Assembly: GCA_034429475.1 (NCBI GenBank)
Contig: DAOUGD010000242.1
Span: 1-50,360, forward strand
From: JAKQHY01 sp034429475
Lineage (GTDB): Bacteria > Chloroflexota > Anaerolineae > B4-G1 > SLSP01
Reading direction: 5' to 3'
Length of the DNA stretch: 50,360 nt
Numbering within the stretch: position 1 is the stretch's first letter; each line of letters begins with the position of its first letter. The translations under genes were made by a program, and so were the position numbers. Positions 7,822 through 16,930 of this stretch are shown here, in pieces. The notes below the pieces were generated by a model. That model was not told the DNA's origin, made no database searches, and saw only the letters and a list, made by a program, of their open reading frames with translations.

Positions 7822-7850
7822 GAAAAAGCCCCACAATGTGGGGCTTTTTC
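7822..7850. terminator. Bidirectional intrinsic terminator
   Basis: GAAAAAGCCCCACA and TGTGGGGCTTTTTC form a near-perfect stem, with A tracts on one side and T tracts on the other. It sits between the convergent foldase and RelA/SpoT genes and can serve both. Confidence 0.92.
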
Positions 7851-7865
7851 TTTCATAGGTGTCGA

Positions 7866-10085
7866 TCAACCGATGCGTTTAACCTCTGTCACATTGCGGA
7901 GTTTCCCTATCTTGGCCATAATACGGAGCAATATCGCAAAGTTTGGAATTTCCAGGGTCACGTAAACCGGCACGTTATTGTGACGATCCCGTTTGCCCAT
8001 ACCGAGGCTGGTAACATTGACACCCTGATCGGCAATGATGGTGGTGATGTCGCGTAACAACCCAAAGCGATCATAGGCGTTCACGACAATTTGAACTGGG
8101 AACGTTTGCTTGGCAGCCCCCCAGCTTACTTCGATCAAGCGGACTTGTTCTTCCACGGGCATCTGTAAAACATTCCGACAATCACGCCGGTGAATTGTGA
8201 CGCCCCGCCCGCGCGTTACATAACCAATGATTTCTTCGCCGGGCAACGGCTGGCAACACTTGGCAATATGCGTCAACAGGTTGCCGGTCCCCTGGATATT
8301 GACAATCGCATTAAGGGCGTCCGACGAGGGGGCGGGGGGTGGAGTTTCTGCCAGTTCCTCCTCATCTTTGGGTTTTTCCAGGGCCTGGCGCTTCTCGTTC
8401 GTGTACTGTTCCAGGCGATTGGCCAGCGTGGCGCTGGCTAAATCGTGGATGCCAATCGCCAGCAGGAAATCCTCTTCCTGCTTATATCGCCCCGCAAACA
8501 GTTGAAACGTTTCTTCGATGGAAATGACTACGCCCAAACGCTTGATCTCTTTGTCCAAGATTGCGCGGCCCTGAGTGATGTTTTCTTCCCGGCTCTGGTG
8601 GGAAAACCACTGTCTGATCTTCTGGCGGGCGCGATGGGTCTTGATAAATCCCAGTTCTTCATTTAGCCAATCGCGGCTGGGGCCGTCCAGGCGGCCAGTA
8701 ATGATTTCCACCTGTTCTCCGGTACGCAGTTGATAATCCAGAGGCGTCCAGCGACCGTTTACCCGCGCTCCCCGGCAACGATGCCCAATCTCAGTGTGGA
8801 CGGCATAGGCAAAATCCAGGGGGGTCGCGCCAAAAGGCAGGTCAATGATCTTGCCTTTGGGGGTAAACACGTACACGCGTTCCTGAAAAACGTCCGAGGT
8901 GATCGAATCAATGAAACCGCTGACGTCATTATCTTCTTGAGCTAACTCATGCACACTTTGCCGGATCGTGGCAATGTGCTTGATCATCGCAGCGTCTACG
9001 GAGGTGTTGTTGCGCTCTTTGTAATACCAATGGGTAGCCACGCCATACTCAGCAATGCGATCCATCTCGCGCGTGCGAATCTGTATTTCCAGCGCATCGC
9101 CCTCGTCACTGACCACGGCCGTATGCAAACTGCGATAGCCATTAGGTTTGGGGTGGGCGATATAATCGTCAAATTCGCCCGGCACGGGCGTCCAAAGTTG
9201 ATGCACCACGCCTAAAACCTGATAGCACTGGGCGTTCGTGTCCACAATGACGCGCAATCCCTCAGCATCATAGACTCGCGTAAACGGCACGTTTTTACGG
9301 CGCATCTTGCGATAGATACTGTAGATGTGTTTGGGTCTACCCTTGATTTTTGCGGGGATCTTCTCGCGCGCCAGGGCGGCGTTGAGCATCTGGATGCGTT
9401 TCTTGACCCCTTCCTGGCGCTCTTCTTTGCGGCTGGCCAACAACTGCGCCAATTCACGATACATCGTGGGATTCAGATAGCGAAACGAAAGGTCTTCCAG
9501 CTCCGCTTTCCACACCCAAATTCCCAGGCGACTGGCCAGGGGGGCGAAAATCTCCAGCGTTTCACGCGCCATCCGCAATTGGTTCTTGGGTTGGAGCGCT
9601 CCCAGAGTGCGCATGTTATGCAGGCGATCCGCCAGTTTGATGAAGATGATCCGGATATCATCTTCCGCCATCGCAATCAGCAACTTGCGCAGGCTTTCCA
9701 ATTCCTGCAAGTCACGGATACGTTCACTATCCTGATTGACAAAATCCTCCACTGCCTTGATTTTGGTCACACCATCCACCAGGGTCAGGACTTCCTTGCC
9801 GAAGTTATCACACAATTGCTCCGAGGTGACGTTGCAATCTTCCAAAACATCGTGCAACAGTCCGGCAGCGATCACCGGCGGGTCAAAGTGGAGTTCGGCC
9901 AGAGCGTATGCAACATAGAGCGGGTGTTGAATATAGGGTTCGCCGGACTTGCGACACTGCCCGGCATGGGCGGCCTCGGCAAATTGGTACGCGCGGCGTA
10001 CCAAGTCGCGCGGCTCAGTCCCAGCCACCCCACCGGGAAGTTGTCCCAAAATGTCGTTAATTGCAACCGTCGCAAGTTCTGCCAT
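7866..10085 (-). CDS. relA: Bifunctional (p)ppGpp synthetase/hydrolase RelA/SpoT
   Basis: A 739-residue long RSH enzyme of the stringent response. In order: an HD hydrolase domain (His78-Asp79 in LLHDVLED; KLADRLHNMRTL), a nucleotidyltransferase domain (GRPKHIYSIYRKM, HPKPNGYRSLHT, IQIRTREMDRIAEYGVATHW), a TGS domain (RVYVFTPKGKIIDLPFGAT), a conserved-Cys zinc-finger region (KCCQPLPGEEIIGY...HRRDC) and a C-terminal ACT domain. Hydrolase and synthetase signatures both look intact, so a single bifunctional Rel is likely. The synthetase YDAEGLRVIV replaces the more common YDIxGIR-type wording but keeps the Tyr-Asp pair. It is monocistronic and convergent with the foldase gene. Confidence 0.95.
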   Translation of the reverse strand: MAELATVAINDILGQLPGGVAGTEPRDLVRRAYQFAEAAHAGQCRKSGEPYIQHPLYVAYALAELHFDPPVIAAGLLHDVLEDCNVTSEQLCDNFGKEVLTLVDGVTKIKAVEDFVNQDSERIRDLQELESLRKLLIAMAEDDIRIIFIKLADRLHNMRTLGALQPKNQLRMARETLEIFAPLASRLGIWVWKAELEDLSFRYLNPTMYRELAQLLASRKEERQEGVKKRIQMLNAALAREKIPAKIKGRPKHIYSIYRKMRRKNVPFTRVYDAEGLRVIVDTNAQCYQVLGVVHQLWTPVPGEFDDYIAHPKPNGYRSLHTAVVSDEGDALEIQIRTREMDRIAEYGVATHWYYKERNNTSVDAAMIKHIATIRQSVHELAQEDNDVSGFIDSITSDVFQERVYVFTPKGKIIDLPFGATPLDFAYAVHTEIGHRCRGARVNGRWTPLDYQLRTGEQVEIITGRLDGPSRDWLNEELGFIKTHRARQKIRQWFSHQSREENITQGRAILDKEIKRLGVVISIEETFQLFAGRYKQEEDFLLAIGIHDLASATLANRLEQYTNEKRQALEKPKDEEELAETPPPAPSSDALNAIVNIQGTGNLLTHIAKCCQPLPGEEIIGYVTRGRGVTIHRRDCRNVLQMPVEEQVRLIEVSWGAAKQTFPVQIVVNAYDRFGLLRDITTIIADQGVNVTSLGMGKRDRHNNVPVYVTLEIPNFAILLRIMAKIGKLRNVTEVKRIG

Positions 10086-10338
10086 CGTATCACCACACTA
10101 TATAAGGGAACCTGTAAGCGTCGCTCTTTTGCCCCTAGCATACCACAACTTGCCGATTATGGGGAGGGCAAAATTCTCTTATTGTTAAAAAAACTTTTTT
10201 GTATGTGCACAACGTTCAACAGAGAAACGCTAACAACTGTCTGTGAGGGAGCGTTTTCGTAATACAATAAGAAGGAAAATCCGAATAGCTTATCCGATCC
10301 ACAGAAGTTTGAGCCACTGGATCGGGTTGATAGGAGAA

Positions 10339-11937
10339 ATGACTTTGAGTACATCCGATCGCATTGTATCCTCAGAATCGGCAAAGCCCCCATACCCACA
10401 GGCCTTGAATTCGCGCGTGGTTCACTCGACTGCACTGGTCGCCTTGCTGCTGGCGATGGATAAGCTGGCCGGTATTATGCGTGAGGCAGTGGTTGGGCAC
10501 GCTTTTGGCGCAGCGGCAGCGCTGGACGCTTACTACGCCGCTTTCGAATTGCCCGAAGGCTTGAATACCATCGTCGCCGGCCCGGCGCTGACATCGGTGT
10601 TGGTGCCGTTGATCGTCGGCCTCATGGCCCGCGACGATCACGATGATCTGTGGCGATTCATCTCTGTGACGCTCCACTGGATTTTGATCGTCCTGGTGAT
10701 GATCAGCGCCGTGGGGATTGTGCTGGCCCGCCCGATTATCGTCACCGTCGCCCCCGGGTTTGCCGACCAGCCGGCGCAGATCGAATTGTCGGTCCGCCTC
10801 ATGCGGCTGGTGCTGCTGCAAACCCTGCTCTTCAGCATCGGCACCGTCGTCACCGGCGCGATGGAAGCCCACCAACACTTTCTGGTGCCCGCTCTGTCGC
10901 CGCTGTGTTACACGCTTGGACGCATTTTCGGCGCGGCGATTCTGGCGCGGCCCTACGGCATCTTCGGCCTGGCGTGGGGCGGGTTGATCGGCGCGGTAGT
11001 GCAACTCTTGATTCGGATTCCGTGGCTCGTGCGGCGGCGGGCGCGGTGGACGTTCACGTTATTTCATCCCGATCTGCCCAATCTGGTACGCCTGATGGCC
11101 CCGCGTATGCTCGGGATGAGTGTGAGCTATGTGACGCTGGTGCTTCCCACCACTTTCGGTTCCCAACTTCCCGGCGGCTCCATTGCAGCTTATGAGTACG
11201 CCTCGAAATTGATTCAGTTCCCCAAGAGCGTTCTGGGCACCGCGCTGGGGATCACCATCCTGCCGGCGCTGGCGGCGCTGGTTCAACGGGGCGATCTGCC
11301 CGAGTTGCGCCGCACGTTTTCGTGGACGCTGCGGCTGGTGTTAGTCTTGACCATCCCGGCGGCGGTGGGAGTCTGGTTACTAGGGCGCCCCTTGACGGCA
11401 TTGGTGCTGCAACGCGGCGCGTTCGACGCTGCCGCGACCGACAGGGTCTACTGGGCGCTGCAATTTCTCGCCCTGGGATTGGTCGCGCATTGCGCGTTGG
11501 AGGTGCTCCCCCCTTTGTTTTACGCACAGCGGGATATGTGGACGCCGTTTTGGATCGCAGCGGCCGGCCTGGCAATGAATATTCTGCTGGGCCAGGCGCT
11601 GCTCTCCACGTTGGCGCACGGCGCAATTGCGTTGTCCAATTCCGCAGGCGCGTGCCTGCAAGTCGTTTTCCTGCTGCTGGTCGCCCACAGGCGGCTGGGC
11701 GGTATCGAAGGGCGGCAACTGGGGGCATCGCTGCTGCGGACGGGGATAGCGTCCGCGTTGATGGGCGGCGCGCTCGTCGCGTTCCGCTGGGCGCTGCCCG
11801 ACACCGGGCGGCTCGTCAGCGTCGGGGGCGGATTGGCCGTCGGGGTGTTGGTCTATGGAGCGGCAGCCTGTCTGCTGAACATTCGAGAAATCCGCGAGCT
11901 GCCTGCGCTGTGGTCGAGGCGGCGAGAGCCGGTTTGA
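10339..11937 (+). CDS. murJ: MurJ-type lipid-linked precursor flippase
   Basis: A 532-residue polytopic protein of the MOP superfamily, with about 14 hydrophobic helices expected. The N-terminal signature IMREAVVGHAFGAAAALDAYYAAFELPE, quoted in part, matches MurJ/MviN (loop with Arg and the DAYYAAF helix). It would translocate lipid II or another polyprenyl-linked glycan. Starts considered are ATG 10339 (AGGAG only 2 bases away), TTG 10345 (8 bases away) and a far upstream GTG 10243 lacking a site. 10339 or 10345 is most likely. The sulfatase-like gene follows closely. A second MurJ-like protein lies at 24357-25925, so one copy may serve peptidoglycan and the other the surface glycan. Confidence 0.88.
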   Translation: MTLSTSDRIVSSESAKPPYPQALNSRVVHSTALVALLLAMDKLAGIMREAVVGHAFGAAAALDAYYAAFELPEGLNTIVAGPALTSVLVPLIVGLMARDDHDDLWRFISVTLHWILIVLVMISAVGIVLARPIIVTVAPGFADQPAQIELSVRLMRLVLLQTLLFSIGTVVTGAMEAHQHFLVPALSPLCYTLGRIFGAAILARPYGIFGLAWGGLIGAVVQLLIRIPWLVRRRARWTFTLFHPDLPNLVRLMAPRMLGMSVSYVTLVLPTTFGSQLPGGSIAAYEYASKLIQFPKSVLGTALGITILPALAALVQRGDLPELRRTFSWTLRLVLVLTIPAAVGVWLLGRPLTALVLQRGAFDAAATDRVYWALQFLALGLVAHCALEVLPPLFYAQRDMWTPFWIAAAGLAMNILLGQALLSTLAHGAIALSNSAGACLQVVFLLLVAHRRLGGIEGRQLGASLLRTGIASALMGGALVAFRWALPDTGRLVSVGGGLAVGVLVYGAAACLLNIREIRELPALWSRRREPV

Positions 11938-11964
11938 GACTTGATTACCAAAAGGAGGAAACTT

Positions 11965-13566
11965 ATGAGAAGGGTAAACGGACGATTGGAGAAAGTGTCT
12001 TTGAGAGCAACCCTGATGGGCCTTCTGTTGTTTGTGTTGCTGGCGTGCGGATTTACGACGGAGAAGGGTTGGACTGTGACGACGGCCACGCTCACCCCAA
12101 CGACTCGAACCATCCCAACGGCCACGCCGGTCGGTGAAACTCTGGCATCTCCTATACTGACACTTGCGCCGACTGCGGCGGTGGAAGCGGAAGTTCTTCC
12201 ACCGCCCCATATCATTTTCGTCGTCGTGGATGCCCTGCGCGCCGATCATGTCACCAGTTATGGCTATGAGCGCCCCACAACGCCGAATCTGGATGCGATG
12301 ATCGCCGCCCAGGGGGTGAGTTTCCGGGATGTAAGCTCTTTGTCTTCCTGGACCTTTCCAGCCAACGCGGCGATGTTAACCGGACGCAATCCCTCTGGCA
12401 TAGGGCTACAGAGCTGGACCGACGCCAACAGCGCCATTCCCGCCGACGAAGTTTTGCTGGCTGAATATCTCCATGACGCCGGCTACTATACGGCCGGCTT
12501 TGTGGCGGCCAAGTGGGCGGGATCGGAAAAAGGGTTTGCCCAGGGTTTTGACGTATTCTGGGAACGAACCGGCGTAGGGGCAGATCGCACGCGTGCTGAA
12601 GAGATCAACCGTGTCGCCACCGCGTGGCTCAACGATGAGTGGACATCGGTATTGAGCGGCACGCAGCCGTTGTTTTTGTATCTGTACTACTTCGATCCGC
12701 ACACCTGGTACAACCCACCGGCGCCTTACGACACACTATACGACGCAACATACACCGGCGAGTTAACGGGAGAGGTCTTCCAGGATGGTGTCGCGGTGGC
12801 CTCCGGTGAGATTGTGCCGACGGAGCGGGACATAGAACATCTCATTGCGCTCTACGACGGAGAGATCACGTACTGGGATTTTTACCTGGGAGAAATGTTG
12901 ACTTACCTCGACACGCTGCACCTGCTCGACAACAGCATCATCGTCGTGACCAGCGACCACGGACAGACGTTTGGCGAGCACGGCAAATGGGCGCACCGCA
13001 ATTCGTTGTACGAAGAAGTGTTGCGCGTGCCGCTGATGATCCGCTACACCGGCATCGTTTCAGCCGGAGCCATCGTCACGGCGCCCGTGCGGTTGTTCGA
13101 CATCACACCGACGCTGCTTGATTGGACGGATATCCCTATTCCAGGCAATCTACGGGCGAGCAGCCTGCGCGCGCTGGCGGTAAGGGGCATGCTCACGGAA
13201 ACATTCCAGTTGAGCGAGACATTGATGACGGGGAGAGCAATCTACAGCGAGATGGGCGTGGACGCGCTCAGTAACCCCGACTGGTTCACCCCACCCCATC
13301 TGCTGCGCGCTATCCGGGTGGGGGAGTGGAAGTACATCCATCACGTCGGGCACACTGAACTGGATGAGCTATACCGCTTGCAGCCTACGTCACTTTACGA
13401 GATTGAGAATGTGCGCACGACGGAGACGGCGATTGCCGATGACCTGCTCCGGCAGTTGACGGATTGGTTTGGCCTGCCGACGGCGCGTATCTATCTGCCT
13501 TATGCGAATATGACGGCAATATCCGCCATTGCCAGCACAGCGGTCATTCCAACGATTCAAAATTGA
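11965..13566 (+). CDS. Sulfatase-like lipoprotein (alkaline phosphatase superfamily)
   Basis: A 533-residue lipoprotein. Signal peptide with lipobox VLLAC (Cys28), then a Thr/Pro-rich linker, then a sulfatase/NPP fold from about residue 82. Metal ligands are visible in VVVDALRAD (Asp89) and TSDHGQTFGEHGKWAH. The nucleophile segment reads SWTFPANAAMLTG. Aligned with the sulfatase C/S-x-P-x-R signature, it carries Thr130 instead of Cys/Ser and Asn instead of Arg, so it cannot form formylglycine. Phosphodiesterase or phosphotransferase chemistry is more likely than sulfate hydrolysis. ATG 11965 follows AAGGAGGA; an upstream TTG at 11941 lies before that site. It is separated by 27 bases from murJ. 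Confidence 0.85.
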   Translation: MRRVNGRLEKVSLRATLMGLLLFVLLACGFTTEKGWTVTTATLTPTTRTIPTATPVGETLASPILTLAPTAAVEAEVLPPPHIIFVVVDALRADHVTSYGYERPTTPNLDAMIAAQGVSFRDVSSLSSWTFPANAAMLTGRNPSGIGLQSWTDANSAIPADEVLLAEYLHDAGYYTAGFVAAKWAGSEKGFAQGFDVFWERTGVGADRTRAEEINRVATAWLNDEWTSVLSGTQPLFLYLYYFDPHTWYNPPAPYDTLYDATYTGELTGEVFQDGVAVASGEIVPTERDIEHLIALYDGEITYWDFYLGEMLTYLDTLHLLDNSIIVVTSDHGQTFGEHGKWAHRNSLYEEVLRVPLMIRYTGIVSAGAIVTAPVRLFDITPTLLDWTDIPIPGNLRASSLRALAVRGMLTETFQLSETLMTGRAIYSEMGVDALSNPDWFTPPHLLRAIRVGEWKYIHHVGHTELDELYRLQPTSLYEIENVRTTETAIADDLLRQLTDWFGLPTARIYLPYANMTAISAIASTAVIPTIQN

Positions 13567-13586
13567 TGTTGTTGAAATAACGGCAC

Positions 13587-13611
13587 GGGGGCGGCGCGAA
13601 TCGCCGCCCCC
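13587..13611. terminator. GC-rich hairpin between convergent genes
   Basis: A perfect 10-bp stem GGGGGCGGCG (13587-13596) / CGCCGCCCCC (13602-13611) with a CGAAT loop, 20 bases after the sulfatase-like stop. There is no T tract directly after it on either strand, so the terminator role is inferred from placement. Confidence 0.5.
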
Positions 13612-13640
13612 ATACCCCATCAGGTTGTGTTTTCCACTGT

Positions 13641-15059
13641 TCAATAAGCGCCCTTGCCCGAAAGCACAACACCGATGGTACGCCAGATAATACGTAGGTC
13701 GAGCCAGATGGAGTAGTTGTTGATGTAATACAGATCGTCCTCGATGTGCAGGTGCATCGGGCGGTCGCTGCGCCCTGAAATTTGCCACCAACCCGTCATC
13801 CCTGGCGGCGCGGCGAAGCGCTTCCGCTGCCAACTTTCGTAGCGATCCACCAGCCACGGCAGTTCCGGGCGCGGGCCAACCAGGCTCATTTCGCCTTTGA
13901 TAACGTTGATCAACTGTGGGAACTCGTCCAGGCTGTGGTGGCGCAAAAAGCGCCCGATTCGGGTCACACGGGGGTCGTCTGGACGCTTATGGACAATCTG
14001 CCCATCGGATGTTTGTTGCACCACCTCATCCAACAACTGTTCGGCATCCTGGCGCATTGTGCGAAATTTCCACATGCCAAAGATACGGCCATTTTCGCCC
14101 ACCCGCTTCTGGCGAAACAGCACAGGGCCAGGCGAGTCCAGCCGAATTAGTAAGGCAATGAGGAAAAACAGCGGCAGGATGCAGAGCAACAGTGGAATCG
14201 CCACCACTAAATCAAACAAGCGTTTGATCACCCAGGCGTTTCCCTCAATTGCCGAGGCGCGCAAACGAATGAGCGGGAATCCCAGCAGTTCGTCCATGCG
14301 CGTGCGGAAAAAAGCCAGGTTGAAATAGTCTGGCACGACGTTGACTTCTACGGGCAGCCGTTCCAGGTCCAACACCATACGGGTTAACTGCTCGTGGGCG
14401 CAAAAGGGCAAGGCGATGATGATTTCATTCACATTCTGGGAGACGATAATCGCTTCCAGTTGCTTGAACGAGCCGAGAAGCTGAAGTCTATTGCCTTGAT
14501 CGCCCAAGCGAGCCGGAGCATCATCCACAAAGCCGACCAGACGCCAGCTTTCAGGGTGACGCTGTACCTGAGAAGCGATCTCCTGTCCCAACTCTCCCGC
14601 CCCGATAATTAACAGGCGAGAAATATGATTGGTGGCGGGCGTCATCCGGCGAAACGTATAACCCACCATTCTGGCAATGATCAGCAGGCCGAAATCCATC
14701 ATGCCAAAGTAGAAAAACAGGCGTCGTGGCACTTCGCGGTAGGAAAAATAGAGTACCCCGGCCAATACCAGCAACGATAGCCCCACACCCAGCACAAGTG
14801 CATAAACTTCAGCGGAAAGGCGTTGGGGTGTATGAGAACGCACAGTATAAACCGAGGTTAGAGAAAAAATGACCGGCCAGATAAAAGCGGTCATGAGATA
14901 AACCGGGCCGGGCAGCGCTACAAATTGCCACGGAAGTTGCACGCCCCATGGAATCCAATAACGCGCCCAAGCGGCCAAATAGAGAGATAACAAGGTCAGG
15001 ATGATGTCTACCAGGCCTAACCCGATAATGCGATTAGTTTCACGACGGCGAGTGTTCAT
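13641..15059 (-). CDS. Polyprenyl glycosylphosphotransferase (priming enzyme)
   Basis: A 472-residue membrane enzyme that transfers a sugar-1-phosphate onto undecaprenyl phosphate to start a repeat unit. It has four to five N-terminal helices, a nucleotide-binding CoA_binding-like middle domain (RLLIIGAGELGQEIASQVQ), another helix, and the C-terminal bacterial sugar transferase domain. That domain shows KRLFDLVVAIPLL, SPGPVLFRQKRVGENG, KFRTM, DEFPQLINVIKGEMSLVGPRP and PGMTGWWQISGRS. I chose ATG 15059, which overlaps the upstream gene by 20 bases; an earlier in-frame start at 15110 would overlap by 71. It is the last gene of the minus-strand glycan operon. Sugar specificity cannot be read. Confidence 0.92.
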   Translation of the reverse strand: MNTRRRETNRIIGLGLVDIILTLLSLYLAAWARYWIPWGVQLPWQFVALPGPVYLMTAFIWPVIFSLTSVYTVRSHTPQRLSAEVYALVLGVGLSLLVLAGVLYFSYREVPRRLFFYFGMMDFGLLIIARMVGYTFRRMTPATNHISRLLIIGAGELGQEIASQVQRHPESWRLVGFVDDAPARLGDQGNRLQLLGSFKQLEAIIVSQNVNEIIIALPFCAHEQLTRMVLDLERLPVEVNVVPDYFNLAFFRTRMDELLGFPLIRLRASAIEGNAWVIKRLFDLVVAIPLLLCILPLFFLIALLIRLDSPGPVLFRQKRVGENGRIFGMWKFRTMRQDAEQLLDEVVQQTSDGQIVHKRPDDPRVTRIGRFLRHHSLDEFPQLINVIKGEMSLVGPRPELPWLVDRYESWQRKRFAAPPGMTGWWQISGRSDRPMHLHIEDDLYYINNYSIWLDLRIIWRTIGVVLSGKGAY

Positions 15060-15735
15060 CTTGCCCCTGTCCTTGATCCACAGCTTTCGCTGAAGCCACA
15101 CGGTAGACATAGAAAGACTTTGTCATACCAAGCGTTTTCTCATAGGCCAGTACGGCTTCCGAAAAAAGGTGTCTGAGCTGATATTCGGATAAATAATGTA
15201 CGCTACTGATATACTCATACCTGGCCCCAAATAGCCGACACAAGAATTTGCGCAGCCATTCCCAGGGAATTGAATGGTAGAAAGGAATCGCAATAAAGGA
15301 ATGGGTTTCCATTGGGAATGTTCCATTGGGGGTTTGTACAAAATAAGCCTGACTGACACGACAAATTTCTTCCGCCAATTTTTCAGGATGGTTTGTGTGC
15401 TCGATGACCGAATTGCAAATGGTTGCCTCCATCCAGTGATCTGCAAATGGCAGCCGTTCTCCGTCCCCCACCACAATGTGAATGTCAGGACGCCGGCGCT
15501 TCGCTTCCAAAGCGAATTGATAATTGATGTCTAATAATACGATCTGTTCTGGGCGAGGAAACATCTCGGTAAAAAATGAGGTTCGCCCTCCACCGAGATC
15601 CAAAATAAGTCGGTTGCTGGAATAGAGTTCTAACAGGTCTACGATTCTGTGATATCGCCGCTGCCGAAAATATCGGCGTAATCGCTGAAACCATCCCCGT
15701 ATCAATCGCGCCCCGGCATGGGTTGAGAAGTACAT
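15040..15735 (-). CDS. Class I SAM-dependent methyltransferase
   Basis: A 231-residue protein with the Rossmann motif LILDLGGGRTSFF, an acidic loop (VLLDINYQFA), GDGERLPFADHWMEATICNSVIEH and the helix-strand pattern of Methyltransf_11. AGGGA lies 6 bases before the ATG. The basic N-terminus (RGWFQRLRRYFRQRRY) could be a membrane-surface helix. Context inside a glycan operon suggests methylation of a sugar or lipid-linked intermediate, but the substrate is unproven. It ends overlapping the priming transferase. Confidence 0.85.
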   Translation of the reverse strand: MYFSTHAGARLIRGWFQRLRRYFRQRRYHRIVDLLELYSSNRLILDLGGGRTSFFTEMFPRPEQIVLLDINYQFALEAKRRRPDIHIVVGDGERLPFADHWMEATICNSVIEHTNHPEKLAEEICRVSQAYFVQTPNGTFPMETHSFIAIPFYHSIPWEWLRKFLCRLFGARYEYISSVHYLSEYQLRHLFSEAVLAYEKTLGMTKSFYVYRVASAKAVDQGQGQDEHSPS

Positions 15736-15769
15736 TCTTTAATCCCTGTGTAACGTTACTTGCAGATTG

Positions 15770-16930
15770 TCAATTGCTTTTGGCGGTGTACTCTGTTGAC
15801 TTGGCGGCAAGCGCGACAAGGTCAGGAGGAGTATCGGAAATCAACTGTTGGAAAAGTTGTTCGTATTGATCTGTAACCTTATCCCAGTCATAATGCTCTT
15901 GAACGTGGGACACAGCACGTTCGCGGTACATCTCGACCGTCGCCGGTTCAGTGATGAGCTTTCGCAACACGTCCCGCAAAGCGGTCACTCCGCGCTGACC
16001 GCTATAGCCCAGTCCTGCCTGACTTATCGTCTCAAGATTCTCCTGTGTGTCGTTGACCACGACGCAGTTCCCCAGCGCCATCGCCTCTAATAAAGCGGGG
16101 TGCGTGCCGCCCACACCGGATGTTTCGACAAAGGCGTAGGCATTAGAACACAACTCACGGTATCCTTCGCCAAAGACATAGCCGGTAAACACAACCCGCG
16201 AATCGGATGTTGATTTCAAGGTGCGGATGTAGTCTTCCGCATAGGGCGCATCGCCGACAATGACGCAATGCATATCCGTGTCCAACCCCGCAAAAGCATC
16301 CACCAGATGATCCGGGCAGTTCTCCGGCACCAATCGTCCTACAAACAGCACGTACCGGCGCGGTTCCAGGCCAAAACGCGCCAGCCATTCTCCCGGCGGC
16401 TGGCGCTGGATGTTAGCGCCATACGGGATGTAAAGCGACTGCGCCCTGTATTGCTCCAGGTAATACTGCTGTACTACCCGTGAATCCGTCACCAGCGCGT
16501 GGGGCAAGCGGGTAGCCAAGCGTTCCGTCCAACGCAGATAAGCCTTTGCCAACGAGGGCCATTTCTTCCGTTTCCAATCCAGCCCATCCACGTTAATGAC
16601 CACTTTTTGCCCGCGGAGCCGGGGGATCCAGAGCAGTGAACTGTTACCCACAATGAAAACCAAGACCCCATCATACGTCTGGAAGCAAGCGTGAAGCAGC
16701 GAAAGAAAGGTGTGGACGATGGTATCCAAATACTTATTCGGAATTGTAGGCAATTTGACCAATCGCATACCGAGATAAGTAGAATGGGGATAATGGATAT
16801 GGTGGGAACGACAATACACCGTCACTTGATGACCGCGCGCAGCCAGGCGTTGACCAAGCTGCTCGACGCAAGTCTCAAAGCCGCTATAACTGGCCGGGAT
16901 GCCCCGTGTGCCCACCAACGCGATTTTCAC
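15770..16930 (-). CDS. Glycosyltransferase with DUF1972-type N-terminus
   Basis: A 386-residue GT-B enzyme. The opening MKIALVGTRGIPASYSGFET and the HHIHYPHSTYLGMRLVKLP segment match the DUF1972 (rhamnosyltransferase-type) N-terminal domain. The C-terminal half has the GT4 donor-site pattern (YVLFVGRLVPENCPDHLVDAF, ETSGVGGTHPALLEAMALGN). It is cytosolic and extends the lipid-linked chain. The GTG start overlaps the upstream methyltransferase stop (GTGA). Relatives add rhamnose or related deoxysugars, so a rhamnose-containing glycan is possible but not shown. Confidence 0.88.
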   Translation of the reverse strand: MKIALVGTRGIPASYSGFETCVEQLGQRLAARGHQVTVYCRSHHIHYPHSTYLGMRLVKLPTIPNKYLDTIVHTFLSLLHACFQTYDGVLVFIVGNSSLLWIPRLRGQKVVINVDGLDWKRKKWPSLAKAYLRWTERLATRLPHALVTDSRVVQQYYLEQYRAQSLYIPYGANIQRQPPGEWLARFGLEPRRYVLFVGRLVPENCPDHLVDAFAGLDTDMHCVIVGDAPYAEDYIRTLKSTSDSRVVFTGYVFGEGYRELCSNAYAFVETSGVGGTHPALLEAMALGNCVVVNDTQENLETISQAGLGYSGQRGVTALRDVLRKLITEPATVEMYRERAVSHVQEHYDWDKVTDQYEQLFQQLISDTPPDLVALAAKSTEYTAKSN

